Source: Meloidogyne chitwoodi (taxonomy: Eukaryota > Nematoda > Chromadorea > Rhabditida > Meloidogynidae). Taken from it: 64,000 nt of DNA. Below, piece by piece: positions 45,601 to 56,200 of the stretch. The notes beneath the pieces were generated by a model. That model made no database searches, was not told the origin of the DNA, and worked only from the letters and a program-made list of their open reading frames with translations. A program made the translations under genes and the position numbers. The stretch covers positions 310,001 through 374,000 of the forward strand of contig JACZZP010000013.1 of NCBI GenBank assembly GCA_015183035.1, read 5' to 3'. The number at the start of each line of letters is the position of its first letter. Position 1 is the first letter of the stretch.

Positions 45601-45990
45601 CATCGACCATTACAACAACAACAACACCAACATTCCATAATGCAACCAACAATAATGACTTCACTAACAACATTACAACAACAACAACAAAATCAAAATC
45701 AACAAAATTATCATCATCATCATAATAATAATCATCAAAATAATATACAACAACAACAAAATTATTTTAATTATGGTGGTGGTGGTTTTTCTTCTTCTTC
45801 TTCTTCAACAACAAGAGCAATAAATAATACAACAATAAGAGGAATTAATGAAGGAAGAAATAATAATTTGTTAATTGAACGACATCAACAACAACAACAA
45901 AATAATAATTCAAATAATACTTGGTTACCTGTACCACCTGGATTTTCACCGCGTTCTGGAACAAGTGGAGGAGGAGGAGGAAGATTTTAG
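42681..45990 (+). CDS. ntl-4: CNOT4 RING/RRM ubiquitin ligase of the CCR4-NOT complex
   Basis: E3 ligase. The RING domain is ECPLCMEAFDIDDFNFFPC, CNCQYQICRFCWHRI, TNENGLCPACRQSYPEDP, with eight Cys ligands (C4C4). A basic linker with KTEKKQKVLKQKNKI follows, then VYAVGISQRMASPELLKK. The RRM is FFGKFGKVVKVAVG, HTAYVTYARCEDALRAIQ and GRLLKASLGTTKYCSSF. A CCCH finger is split by an intron: CSSFLKGQTCYKP, then ECMYLHE. All match CNOT4. The C-terminal half is very Gln/Asn/His-rich, with two repeats of NASNSS(P/A)VNFF, and ends GFSPRSGTSGGGGGRF. Introns carry a tRNA-like element, a 27-bp minisatellite and an rRNA-like motif. Confidence 0.94.
44162..44225 (-). repeat. tRNA-like element
   Basis: Minus-strand TTTGGTGTAGTAGGGAAACT and AGGTTCGAACCCC, tail CACCAGTAGAAAAT. 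CNOT4 intron, antisense. Confidence 0.6.
44943..44990 (+). other. Fragment resembling the SSU rRNA 530-loop
   Basis: AGCAGCCGCGGTAAT at about 44963-44977 equals the near-universal small-subunit rRNA segment, in AT-rich context inside a CNOT4 intron. The flanks are not obviously rRNA. It could be a short organellar or nuclear rDNA insertion. Confidence 0.3.
45275..45485. repeat. 27-bp minisatellite
   Basis: About five near-identical 27-bp units (TGTGACATTTTGTCCAAAG then TATACTTA), flanked by diverged units with CCCAAAG. It is in a CNOT4 intron. The period is a multiple of three, which keeps open frames on both strands; these are not genes. Confidence 0.85.
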
Positions 45991-46100
45991 GGAGACAATT
46001 TTTAAAAAATAAGAAGAAAAAGAGGAGAGAGAGAGACATTTGGAAAGACTTTAAAAAAAATATACTCTCGGTTTGAAAAAATTTTTTTTTGGTAATTTTT

Positions 46101-46266
46101 GGTTCTGCTACTCCCTCCATTTGAGTCTTGGAGAAAATTTTTTTTTAAAAAATTCTTTTTTTTCTTTTTGTCGCTACAGTAACCGTTGGGGATATTAAAA
46201 TATGATACTAAATAACCTATAGAATTAAAAAAAATCTTAGACTCAAATGGTTGTGTTGGCAGAACC
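46101..46266. mobile_element. MITE-like element with GACTCAAATGG ends
   Basis: Terminal inverted repeats of about 33 bp: GGTTCTGC...CCATTTGAGTCT on the left and AGACTCAAATGG...GCAGAACC on the right, with a few mismatches. The interior is AT-rich and non-coding. Confidence 0.6.
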
Positions 46267-46552
46267 AAAAAATATCAAAAAAAATATTTAAATTATAAAT
46301 TTCAAGACAAATACAAATTACAGTATAAATAAATAAATATATATATTCTTCCCAAATTTAAAAAAAAATATATATATAATTTTATTCAATAAAATTTGAG
46401 AGACTTTTTTTTTGTTCTATTTATCTCTTTAAATTTTTGTTTTTTTTTCGCGTTTATATATTTTCTCTGTTGTTTAAAAAAATATATATTGATTCTTTTA
46501 TTGATTAGAGAATATTTCTTTTTTTAAAAATTCTTGGTATTTGTTAGGATTG

Positions 46553-46672
46553 GAGGGTATGTGGATATTTATTCGCAAGAAAAATTATTTTATTAATTTT
46601 TGAGTCTATGGCTGGTTGGACTCAAAAATGAATAAAATAATTTCTTGCGATTAAATGTCCATATACTCTCCC
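46553..46672. repeat. Long imperfect hairpin
   Basis: Arms of about 52 bp. GGAGGGTATGTGGATATTTA...TTTTTGAGTC pairs with GACTCAAAAA...TCCATATACTCTCCC, around a loop of about 12 nt. Probably a small MITE. Confidence 0.6.
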
Positions 46673-47087
46673 ATTTTAACAATTACAAAATTCTTTGATC
46701 AAAGCAATGAACAGATTGTTATTGATCATTCACTTTTATTGAGAAAAAAACAAATATTTGTTTTGTTGTTGTTGTCATTTCTTGGTTTTTTTTTTAAAAA
46801 AAGTCAGTTCAGAGTAGTCGACTTTTCAAAGTTTATCTCTAGTAACATTTAAAAACCGGACAGATTCTGAACTGACCGAGAAGACTTTGAATAGTCCACT
46901 CTACTCTTTACTATCCACCATTTATTCGCTATCTTGGAGATTTTTTTGGTTTGCTTTGCGTTTTGCTTATATAAATAAAGACTATTCTATATTTTTTTGT
47001 TTTTTTTTAATTTAGTGTTTTTAACACTTTTATTTTTTATTCTAATTGTAAGGTCAAAATATAAACGTGACTATATTTGTGTTTTTT

Positions 47088-47131
47088 AGTCCATTTGAGT
47101 CTGCTATTAAACAATTTCTGAGACTCAAATG
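47088..47131. repeat. Short perfect hairpin CCATTTGAGTCT
   Basis: Twelve-bp arms CCATTTGAGTCT / AGACTCAAATGG around an 18-nt spacer. Same sequence as the ends of the 46101-46266 element, so it may be a deleted copy. Confidence 0.6.
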
Positions 47132-47182
47132 GTCAAATTGTTTTTAATTAAATTTCTTTTTAGCGATTTGATAAAAATTAAA

Positions 47183-48305
47183 ATGGAAAATAAAGGAAAG
47201 ATTCCATTGACTAAAATTTCTACAAATACAATGAACAACAGTTCACAAATAAATTCAACTGATAATATTACAACAAGTGGAACAAATTTCAAGCAAAATG
47301 CTAGAGAACGGATGAGACGTCTTAAAGCTATTTGTATTAAAGGCAAAGATCCTTTATCGATTAAAAATAATAAAACTGATGGAAAAGGAACAAGGTTAGC
47401 GTAAGTTTTATATTTTTTTGTATTTGGTATTTTAGAGTCTGATGGGTTAGGTATTTGAGTATGGGAGTTTGTAGAGAATTTTGGGGTTTAAAGTAATATA
47501 AGGAAGGTTTAAAAAGGTCAGAGTGGCAGAGAAATACGGATTAAAGTTAATAACAGACTCAAAAGTATATTTATTGTTTAGACTCAAGTGTACCAAAACT
47601 TGAAAACAAAATTCAAATTTTTAGAAAAAGAAAGGTTCAACATATAGACACTCCTAGTGGAAAAAGATTTGCATGTGCAACAAAAGGTGGAATTAATGAA
47701 CGTTTAACTAAATGGATGCGTGAAGGAACAAGAGTAATTGTTAAATTAAGAGCTTTTGCTCCTGGGAGAGCACAACAACAAAGAGGACCTAATAGAATGT
47801 TACAGGTTTTTTTTGAATTAAAAAATATGAAAAAAAAATTTTAGGGTTCAATTGTTGCGTTCGATAAACATTGGAATTTAATACTTAGAGATGTAGATGA
47901 AGCTTATTTTCCATCTTTACGGCTTGGAAAGGTTTTTATGCTTAAAAATATCTTTTCGGTATTTAATTATAAGTTTTAAATTTGTCAGTTTATTAAGTGT
48001 TGTATGTAGTTAGGTTGGTAAGTGCTTAGTTTTAGTCCCTGTAGGATGGAGGTTCGAGTCCCACTCTTAGTGTATAATTTTATTTTGTCAAAAATAAAAT
48101 TTTTAAAAAATATTTTTAATACTCAAAACTGTTTAAATTTCCAAAAACTTATTTTTTAAAGATACAAGCAACGCCCAAAGCAATGCCCAGTTCAATATGT
48201 TATCAAATTAATGGTAATGAGAAGAAGAAACGCCCAATACTTGTTCGACATTTAAAATGTTCTTTTATAACAGGTTCATCAATTGTAATAATTCATGAAG
48301 GGTAA
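47183..48305 (+). CDS. LSM11: LSM11-like U7 snRNP protein
   Basis: LSM11 and LSM10 replace two Sm proteins in the U7 snRNP, which processes replication-dependent histone mRNA 3' ends. Exons give a low-complexity N-terminus, then KRKVQHIDTPSGKRFACATK and INERLTKWMREGTRVIVKLR. The Sm1 region is GSIVAFDKHWNLILRDVDEA, closely following the LSM11 pattern (AFDKxWNMALxDVDE). The Sm2 region is RHLKCSFITGSSIVIIHEG, after a shortened insert, parallel to LSM11 RHxNQxFIRGxNVLLVH. Protein is about 215 residues, shorter than vertebrate LSM11. A stop follows HEG. One intron holds a tRNA-like element. It is better than a generic Sm/LSm match because of the DVDE-Y segment, but an orthology test is needed to exclude another divergent LSm. 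Confidence 0.78.
48000..48072 (+). repeat. tRNA-like element
   Basis: TAGTTAGGTTGGTAAGTGC (A-box-like) and GAGGTTCGAGTCCC (B-box). Intron of the LSM11-like gene, same strand. Confidence 0.55.
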
Positions 48306-48544
48306 AAAAGGTTATTTTGATTTTTTTGTAATAGGGGAAGTTTAGTTACTTTATTCCCTTTGGGAGTTTTTTTCCATTGGATCAGGGATATTTCCGTGCA
48401 GGAAAGGGTTAAAAATTAATACTTATTATACAACAACCTTTAAAAAATATTTTCTTAGCAATAAATTGTATATATAAATTTATTTTTGTCTTTCCCGTTT
48501 CAAAAAAATCAATTAAATTAATAAAAACTTTATAATTTTCTTCT

Positions 48545-49232
48545 CTATCGCATCAAAAAGTAGACAACAAGAAATACAAAAAAGCAGAAAAGTACAAGGT
48601 AACAGAGAACATTTCTACCTAAAAATAGAATTTTTAATATTTTTACAATAAAAAAACCTCCAATTTTTGAAACTAATCCCAATTTTTTCATAGTTGAGCC
48701 AAGAAGTCCTTTTGTTGTTTCAAACTTTGTGTCCTAAGAAATTTAAAAAAATATTTAATAATCGGTTAAATGCATTAAATAAATTAATGCAATATGTTGC
48801 CTATGTGGTGAAGTTGGAAAATGCTCGGCTCTAGAAACCTGTTGGTTGTGGGTTCGAATCCCACTCTCGAAAAATATTTTTATTTTGTTAAAAATAAATT
48901 ATAAACATTTTTAAAATATTTCTTGATATATTTCTCAATTTAGAAAAAAGAAAAAGGTTGCCCATTCATAAATTTAAATTAAAAAACCATTTCGTCCAAT
49001 AATCGATTTTGTTCCCGAACATCTTCTCCTATTGCAATAGTAACACGTTTAAGTTGTGATACTTTACTTGACAATTCCACAACCATATCATCATTTTGTT
49101 GTTCCAAAAGATTATAACCACCATTCATATTAATAGAAGAACTTGGGCCAGGTAGTCCACCTGTTTCTTTTTTTTTGAAATTTGAAAATAAAATTTAAAA
49201 ATTAAACCTCTATTTGGCCTGTATGATGTCAT
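48545..49232 (-). CDS. BET1: BET1-type Qc-SNARE
   Basis: ER-Golgi SNARE. From ATG at 49232: MTSYRPNR, a short Gly/Pro linker (GGLPGPSSSINMNGGY), then the SNARE helix LLEQQNDDMVVELSSKVSQL followed by KRVTIAIGEDVREQNRLLDE, with the zero-layer Gln in REQNRLL. The second exon reads DTKFETTKGLLGSTMKKLGL, as in BET1 (FDSTTGFLGKTMGKLK). A C-terminal anchor follows: VLCYLVLFCFFVFLVVYFLM, then Arg and stop. Length (about 120 residues) is normal. The intron between helix parts carries a tRNA-like element on the opposite strand. Confidence 0.92.
48797..48871 (+). repeat. tRNA-like element
   Basis: CTATGTGGTGAAGTTGGAAAA and GGGTTCGAATCCC. BET1 intron, antisense to the gene. Confidence 0.6.
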
Positions 49233-50063
49233 TTTTAATGAAAGATTATTATAGAATTTGATATTTAAAAAGTTTAAAGCGAAAAACCTTAAAAGAGAAA
49301 ATAAAAAGATGATGTGTAAGTTTTTGAAATTTTATCGTGGCGAAATAAATATAAATTAGTTAAATGAGATTTTGTCTAGAGTTAGGAATTTTGTAAAAAT
49401 CGGGATCGGGAATCGGGAAATTTTAGAATGGAACGACCGGGAGGGAACCCGGACCGGGAAAATCGGGAATTCCCGCTTTTTTCCAGTTCCAAAAATCACC
49501 GGGTCCCGACCGGGAAAACCGGGAAAATGACCGGGAATTGGAAATTTAATGACCGGCCGGGACCCGAACCGGGAAAATCGGGTATTCCCGATCCCGTTTT
49601 CATCCCGGTTTCTCAAAAAAACCGGGAAAAGGGATCGGGAAATCGGGAAACGGGATCGGGACCCGATCCCGTTCCTAACTCTAATTTTGTCCTTCTCTCT
49701 CTATTTCTCTTGCTTGTACTATTTCTTTTTTATTCGATATATGGATTTTTCATAATGTTAACTATTACTAAATATTTCAAAATCTCAAATATGTTTATTA
49801 TTTAAGCATTTGCGTGGGTTGTTATAAAAGAGATTAGATTTGTTTGAGATTTGTTGTCAGAGAAAATTATGCCTGGGGTTGTTTTAAGTCTGATAGAGTC
49901 TCGCTTCTTTTTATTTGATAAATTCAGTCAAAAATAAATTTTCTTTTTATTTTAATTGTTATGAATTAGCTCTAATCTCGTGATACATCTAAACACACAT
50001 TTAAATTTTAAAAGACATTTTATCTTTATTTAGATTTGATTATTAAAATTGCAAAATAAAAAT
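49233..50063. other. Intergenic region with a hAT-type MITE
   Basis: About 830 bp. The BET1 promoter is on the left; 49377-49683 is a GC-rich MITE (listed separately); the rest is AT-rich with no gene recognised. Confidence 0.45.
49377..49683. mobile_element. hAT-type MITE filled with CGGGA microrepeats
   Basis: Perfect 12-bp terminal inverted repeats TAGAGTTAGGAA/TTCCTAACTCTA and an 8-bp direct flank ATTTTGTC on both sides (49369-49376, 49684-49691), as expected of hAT elements. The 307-bp interior is strikingly GC-rich for this genome, made of CGGGAAAATCGGGA-like units in both orientations. No transposase. The open frames it contains on both strands are by-products of the repeat. Confidence 0.85.
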
Positions 50064-50500
50064 ATGGGTATAACACAATTAGCTGAAGCATCAAAAAAGG
50101 CATTCGGAAATGGACCGTTGATCACTACTGCTAATTGCGAGGCACCCGTTCATGCAAAAAAAGGTTTCATTTTACTTTTTAACTTTCTTTTAAACATGGT
50201 TACATTCCTGGTAAAAATCTCGTTTAGAGTTTCGAACGTAAAATTGTTTCGAAATTTCCGAGTTTCAAACATCTCTAATATGGGGAAAGAGCTAAAGGCT
50301 CTTTGCCAGAGAATCTTTCTCCTCTTTTTCCATGCTATTCTACTTTTCTGTGTTCATCGCTAAACGATTTTTGTGTAGCCAAGCATTTAGATCAATATCT
50401 CAACTATTTTTTGTCTGTTGATCATTTGGGTATGGTAATCCCATTATTTCCCTTCTTTTTTAAACGTGGCATTTTCTCCAATAAAGTTTTACTTATCTAA
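50064..50500 (+). CDS. Small hypothetical protein
   Basis: ATG 50064 opens MGITQLAEASKKAFGNGPL then TTANCEAPVHAKK, ending at a GTTTC donor (50163). A TTTTTGTGTAG acceptor at 50378 starts AKHLDQYLNYFLSVDHLGM in frame. Reading on gives a stop at 50498-50500 and a protein of about 73 residues; alternatively the GTAATC at 50435 is a donor. No domain recognised. It could also be a 5' alternative exon set of the phosphate-carrier gene, but I could not join it in frame. Confidence 0.4.
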
Positions 50501-50535
50501 CAAATATTTTAATATATTACCTTTAATGTTATAAA

Positions 50536-52932
50536 ATGACCTCAGAAACTACAGAAAAGAAAATTTATGTAATAAGTCCAAAAAATTCAAAAAATATCAA
50601 AAATTTTGAAAATCATTATGGAATTTTTGCAATAATTTTAACTTGGGTCTATCTTTATTTTGCCTTTATTCCAACATTATATGATGGTTTAAAAGACTTT
50701 TTGCTTCAATCTGGGACAAATATTTTAATTAATAAAATTATTCTTTCTTCAACAACAACACTTTTACCTTATTTAGTTAATGAAAGTAGCAATGGTGTTG
50801 GTACTGTTAAATTTGGAAGCCCAAAGTTTTATCTTCTTTGTGGTGTTGGTGGAATTCTTTCTTGTGGAATTACACATACAGGTTTTTATAATTATTTTTG
50901 AAATGATTTTGGGGAAAGGTTGGGGGCATATTTTATTTTTTTGTTGGCTTTTAGCTTCCGTAAGTTTCGTCCGCAAATTTATATTTTAATTTTTATAGCT
51001 ATTGTGCCCCTCGATCTTGTCAAGTGTCGCATTCAAGTAATTTTTTATTAATTTTTTTGTCAAAAGGCATAAACATATTTCTTTTAAGAAAATAAAAATT
51101 TTTTTAAAGGTTGACCCAGCCAAATATAAAGGAATTATTGGAGGATTTAAAGTAACTTTGGCAGAAGATGGTACTAGAGGATTGGCTAAAGGATGGGCAC
51201 CAACAGCTATTGGATATTCACTCCAAGGATTGGGAAAATTTGGATTATACGAACTTTTTAAGAATGTTTATTCTGATCTTCTTGGCGAGGTTTGTGGAAT
51301 TTTTCTATTTTTAAAATGAGAGAAACAAAATAAGTATTTAAATTTTTGGCTGGCCTTTTAAGGTTTTAAGAATAAATTATAATAAGTAAATAAATAAAGG
51401 TTAGTGTGGTGAAGTGGGTAAAGGTTTTGTTTCTGTTGTTTTGTGTGAAGGTTCGATTCCCAATTGTAAAATAGTCTTTTGTTTTGTTTAAAATGAAATT
51501 AAAAGTCTAATAAGTATTTTTAATACTCAAAATTGTTTGGTTAAAAATTATTTTTGATATATATCAAAAACAAGTTAAAAAACCATTTTTAATTTTATTG
51601 CCTTTTTTTCTCTATTTTCTGCCCGCAACTCCTAAAAATTTCTAAAAAAAATTTTTTTAATTAAGGAAATAGCCTTCTCATATCGAACAAGTTTATATTT
51701 GGCATCAAGTGCTTCAGCTGAATTTTTTGCTGATATGATGCTTGCCCCAATGGAAGCAGTTAAAGTACGTATTCAAACATCTCCAACTGCACCTCCTAAT
51801 TTGCGTGGTTGTGCTCCGTTTATTTATAAAACTGAAGGTTTGATGGGTTTCTATAAAGGGCTGCCACCTCTTTGGATGCGACAAATTCCATATACAATGT
51901 AACTATATTTTTTTAGACTTTTGGGTCAAATTTCGTTTAGGTCAAAATTTATTTATTTTTTTAATTTTATAGGATGAAGTTTGCCTGTTTTGAGCGTACA
52001 GTTGAATTACTCTATCATCATGTTGTGCCAAAACCTAGGGCAGAATGTAGTAAACCAGAACAGCTTTTAGTTACTTTTGTGGCTGGTTATATTGCAGGTT
52101 TATTTATTTTTTTTAAATTATTTAAAAATTGTTTTTAAGGAGTTTTTTGTGCTATAGTCTCTCATCCAGCAGACACAGTTGTTTCTAAATTAAATAAAGA
52201 TGCTGGAGCTTCTGCTGTTGGAATTTTGAAAAAATTAGGGCCAATGGGTATTTTCTTTAATTTGCATATTTTTTATTTTATTTGACTTAAAGGTGTTTGG
52301 GGTGGACTTGTACCGCGTATAATAATGATTGGTACCTTGACTGCTTTGCAATGGTATTACTTTAAATTTACTTTTTTTTTAATTTTTTACTAGATGGGAG
52401 TTTTTGTCATGATAATATTTTCGGTGTAATTTAAGATGTATATCCTCATTAATTTTTTATATATCTCCTCGATGGTGTTGACCACATTTTTTTAAATTTT
52501 AGAATTTTTATCTTTACGGGACTTATGTTTTTAAAAATAAATTAATTTTTGGATATATTTTTTTTTAAATTAAATTTTTTTCTCTCATACCTTTCAAAAT
52601 ACCAAAAATTCTAAAATTTGTTGTGGTGTTAGATAACACTGTTGGGAATTACTAAAATAATTTTTGTGGCTTTAGGTACTATTTTGTTCATTTTCTAATT
52701 GTGGTTCCCTACGCACCATAGGTTATGTTCCTTACGCACTACAACTAAAAAAAAAATTTTTCTTTTAACAATTTTTTTAAATTTTAATTAAATAAAAGAA
52801 TATTATTATATTTATTTTTTAAGGTTTATCTATGACTTTGTTAAAGTTACGTTGGACATCCCAAGACCTCCACCTCCAGAGATGCCTGCATCTTTGAAGA
52901 AAAAATTGGAAGCTCAAGGGAAATTAGCTTAA
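50536..52932 (+). CDS. SLC25A3: Mitochondrial phosphate carrier (SLC25A3)
   Basis: Imports phosphate into mitochondria for ATP synthesis. Three carrier repeats are visible. The first is PKFYLLCGVGGILSCGITHT and IVPLDLVKCRIQVDPAKYKG (PxD motif PLDLVK). The second is SLYLASSASAEFFADMMLAP with MEAVKVRIQTSP and FYKGLPPLWMRQIPYTMMKF. The third is FVAGYIAGVFCAIVSHPADT with RIIMIGTLTALQWFIYDFVK. The end is PRPPPPEMPASLKKKLE. This is a near-perfect match to animal SLC25A3. The chosen ATG at 50536 adds about 90 residues before the carrier domain, including a hydrophobic stretch (FAIILTWVYLYFAFIP) that is not typical. One intron carries a tRNA-like element. Confidence 0.94.
51399..51471 (+). repeat. 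tRNA-like element
   Basis: TAGTGTGGTGAAGTGGGTAAAG and AAGGTTCGATTCCC. SLC25A3 intron, same strand. Confidence 0.55.
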
Positions 52933-53210
52933 ATTTGGTATAATAAATTAAAAGAAATTAAAAATAGACAGAAAGAAAGAAATGTTGAGTGAAAATAGAA
53001 AAAAAAATATTGTGAAAATTATTTGTCTTTTTTTTTAAATATAGAAAAAAGAGGTTTGAAAAATAATAAATTTGTTTTTTATTTTTACTATTATTTGTGT
53101 GTTATTTGACAATAATAATATATCTATTTAATTATTTTAATTAAAAAGAGTTGTATTTAATTTTTTAAAGCTTTTATTTAATTAAAAAAGGAAAATATAT
53201 TAGAGAGGAG

Positions 53211-56200
53211 ATGTATCAATTAATTAAACCAATAATATCTAAGAGTGCCTTATTCAATGAACTTTGTTATAAATTCAACAATATTGACAAGTTTGTTTAT
53301 TTTTAATTTTAAAAATTTTTTAAAATATTTTTTTTTGTTGAAGATTTATTTATTTATTTGTTGACTCTTCACTAGGAATTGTTTTAATTAATTTTATTTT
53401 AAATTATTCTAATTTAATTAAATATTTTTGGCAAATTGTTTACCTTTCTATTGAACAACTTGAATATGTAACTTTTTAATAAAAAATTTTTTGATTTTTC
53501 AAAATGTCATAATTTAAAAACGTCCAAATTCCCAAAATGTCCAAAAGGGGAAAAATCACTCGTTTTGTCACACAAAAGAATTTAAAAAACCCCAAAAATT
53601 ATTTAAATAAAATGTTTATATTTTTTATAGCTAATTAATTGGATTACACAAAATCCTGCAGGACTAAAATTAAATGAGCCATTAAATACATTTTTGTCAA
53701 ACTTTTTTCTTTATCATATACATTTGTGGAAATGTAATTAAATAATTTTTATTAAAAAAATAATTTTTTTTAAGACTATATTTTTACTTTACAACATTCT
53801 TCTATACAATTGGCTTCAATTGTTTTTTCTATTTTAGGTAAGCTTTTTAGCCTTCAAATTGTTTATTTTTAGATGTATAAGATTGATTAAAAAAGAAAAA
53901 TAAATATAGTCTCGGTGGCTTAGTTGGTAGAGCATCCGGCTAGCATAAGAAGGGTGCAGGTTCGGATCCTTTTGGTGTCTAAACTTTGTTTTGAACTTGT
54001 TTTTCTTGCTAATTACATTTTTGAGTTTTTTAATTTTATTTGACATTCTTGAATTTTTAAAAGGGAATTATAAGAGGATAAATACCGAATTTTTAATTAT
54101 TTTATTTTTTAGGTGCCTCAATTTTAATTGCTTTTATTTCTGATTTTTTAAGAATAATTTCTTTACATTTATTTTGTTTTCATATATACACTTACAGGTT
54201 TTAATTTTTAAATAATCAATAATTTTAAAAATATACAAAATGCCAAAAAATATTTTTTTCAAAATGTCAAATTTTATTTATTTTCTTCTCTTATCTTTTT
54301 TCCTTTATTTATTTACATTTATTTATTTTTTGTCTGTTGCTCTTTTTTCCTTATCACAAAATTATTATCCTCCCTTTTTTATTTGTTGTGTATTTTATTT
54401 TTAATAAGAGAAATTTTTTTCAGTATTCCATCGATTAATGTAAAAAGGTCTATAAAAAAATCAACAAGTCTCATTATCACAGACTCAAATGTTCCCCACA
54501 TTTTAAATTCAATTTACTTCATTCAGACTCAATAATTTTATTCGTTTCGCTCAGACTCAAATGTCCCAGCCTTTGAAAGTTTAATTTTTAAGTGCCAGAC
54601 TCTAACGTTTCTCTGCCATTTGAGTCTAAAAACATTTAAATTTTAATAAAGCATTTAAAAATGTCTGAATCTCAACATTTATTATTACAACAACAACAAT
54701 ATTCTGATAATTTAAAAGAAGAAAAAGAGAAGATAATAAATTATGGATCTACCAATATTACCTCTTCTTCTGTTCATTTTTTAAACGAAGAAGAAATTGA
54801 AGAAAAAGAAGAAGAACAAATTTCTTCAATTTGTATTAGTTGGCATAATTTAACTATTATACATCCAAAATCTAAAAGAATTATTTTAGGTATATTTTGA
54901 AGAGTTGACGTTTTGTAATTTTGACATTTTTTTAAAAAAAAAAGAAAATGTCTCTGGTATGGCTAAATCTGGACAATTAGTGGCTTTAATGGGGGCAAGG
55001 TTTAATTTTATTTAAATTTTATTTTTTTAATACTCTAATGTACTTTGAGTCTGAAAATATAATTAATTGGATTAGAGAAGTTTTCTCTACTTTTTGTGCA
55101 CACCCCATTTAGTCGCAGAAAAATAATTTGTTAAATAATTTTTGTGTAAAATATTTTTTCGCGAATAAATGGGATGTTTTTTCCTTAATTCTTTTGTTTA
55201 TTTTCTGCGAATAAATGGGGCGTACCTAAAAGTAGACAAGTTGTATATTAGATAATGTTAGTGCTTTATTTTGATTTTGGATATTAGAGTCTTAAACTTT
55301 AATTGAAAAAAATTTGGTCACTTGAGTCTAGAAATGTTCTAAGTATTATAAGTTATTTTTAAATTCTATGCTTTGAGCATCAAAAAACATTTTTTAGTGG
55401 TGCAGGAAAAACAACTTTACTAAATACTCTACTGTCCAGAAATTTGAAAAATTTGACTGTTCAAGGAAAAGTTTTGGTTAATGGACAAGAAATGGGAAAG
55501 ACAATAACTTTTGTTAGTGGAGTATGTTTTTTTTATTTAAATTAAATTAAAAAAAATAAAATAATTATTTAATAGTATGTACAACAAGATGAATTATTTA
55601 TGGGAACTCTGACGGTTAAAGAACATTTGCTCGTACAAGCAAGGCTAAGACTTGTTGATAGCAATGAAAAACAAATTAGAAAACGTGTTTCTCAGGTTTT
55701 TTTTTATTATTTTTGTTTGGACACTTGAGTCTAAGAATAAATTAATTTTTTACTTTTTGGACAATTGAGTCCGAACAAAAAGTCATTTGAGTCCGGGATA
55801 GTCTTCATTCTAGACTCAAATGTATTATTGACAATTGAGTCTTAAATGAAAAATAAAGTACCATTTGAGTCTGAGATTTATTATTTATTTTTAATAGATA
55901 TTAAATGATTTGGGTCTTCATTCTTGTCGCCATGCTCGAATTGGTAGCCGTGGAGTAAAGAAAGGAATATCTGGAGGAGAAGCTAGACGTTTACTTTTTG
56001 CTTGTGAATTGTTGAGTAATCCACAAATAATTTTTGCTGATGAACCCACAACTGTATTAATTAAATATTTTTATTAAACAGTCCATTAGAGTCTGATTAT
56101 ATAATTTGAGGACATTAGAGTCTTGGCAGTTTTTTAATATCCATGCTGTTTTTTAGTTTATTTATACTCAAAAAATATTTTGAGACTCTAATGGTCTGTT

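Larger units (their letters stand above)
45991..47182. other. Intergenic region rich in small inverted repeats
   Basis: About 1.2 kb between CNOT4 and the LSM11-like gene. It contains a MITE (46101-46266), a long hairpin (46553-46672) and a short perfect hairpin (47088-47131), all carrying or near GAGTC/GACTC motifs. A TTTTTAG at about 47158-47164 may be the acceptor for the LSM11-like mRNA. No gene seen. Confidence 0.5.

Noticed and set aside
49356..49805. Arg/Gly/Pro-rich open frames on both strands
   Set aside because: They are translations of the CGGGA microrepeat interior of a hAT MITE with clear termini and target duplication.
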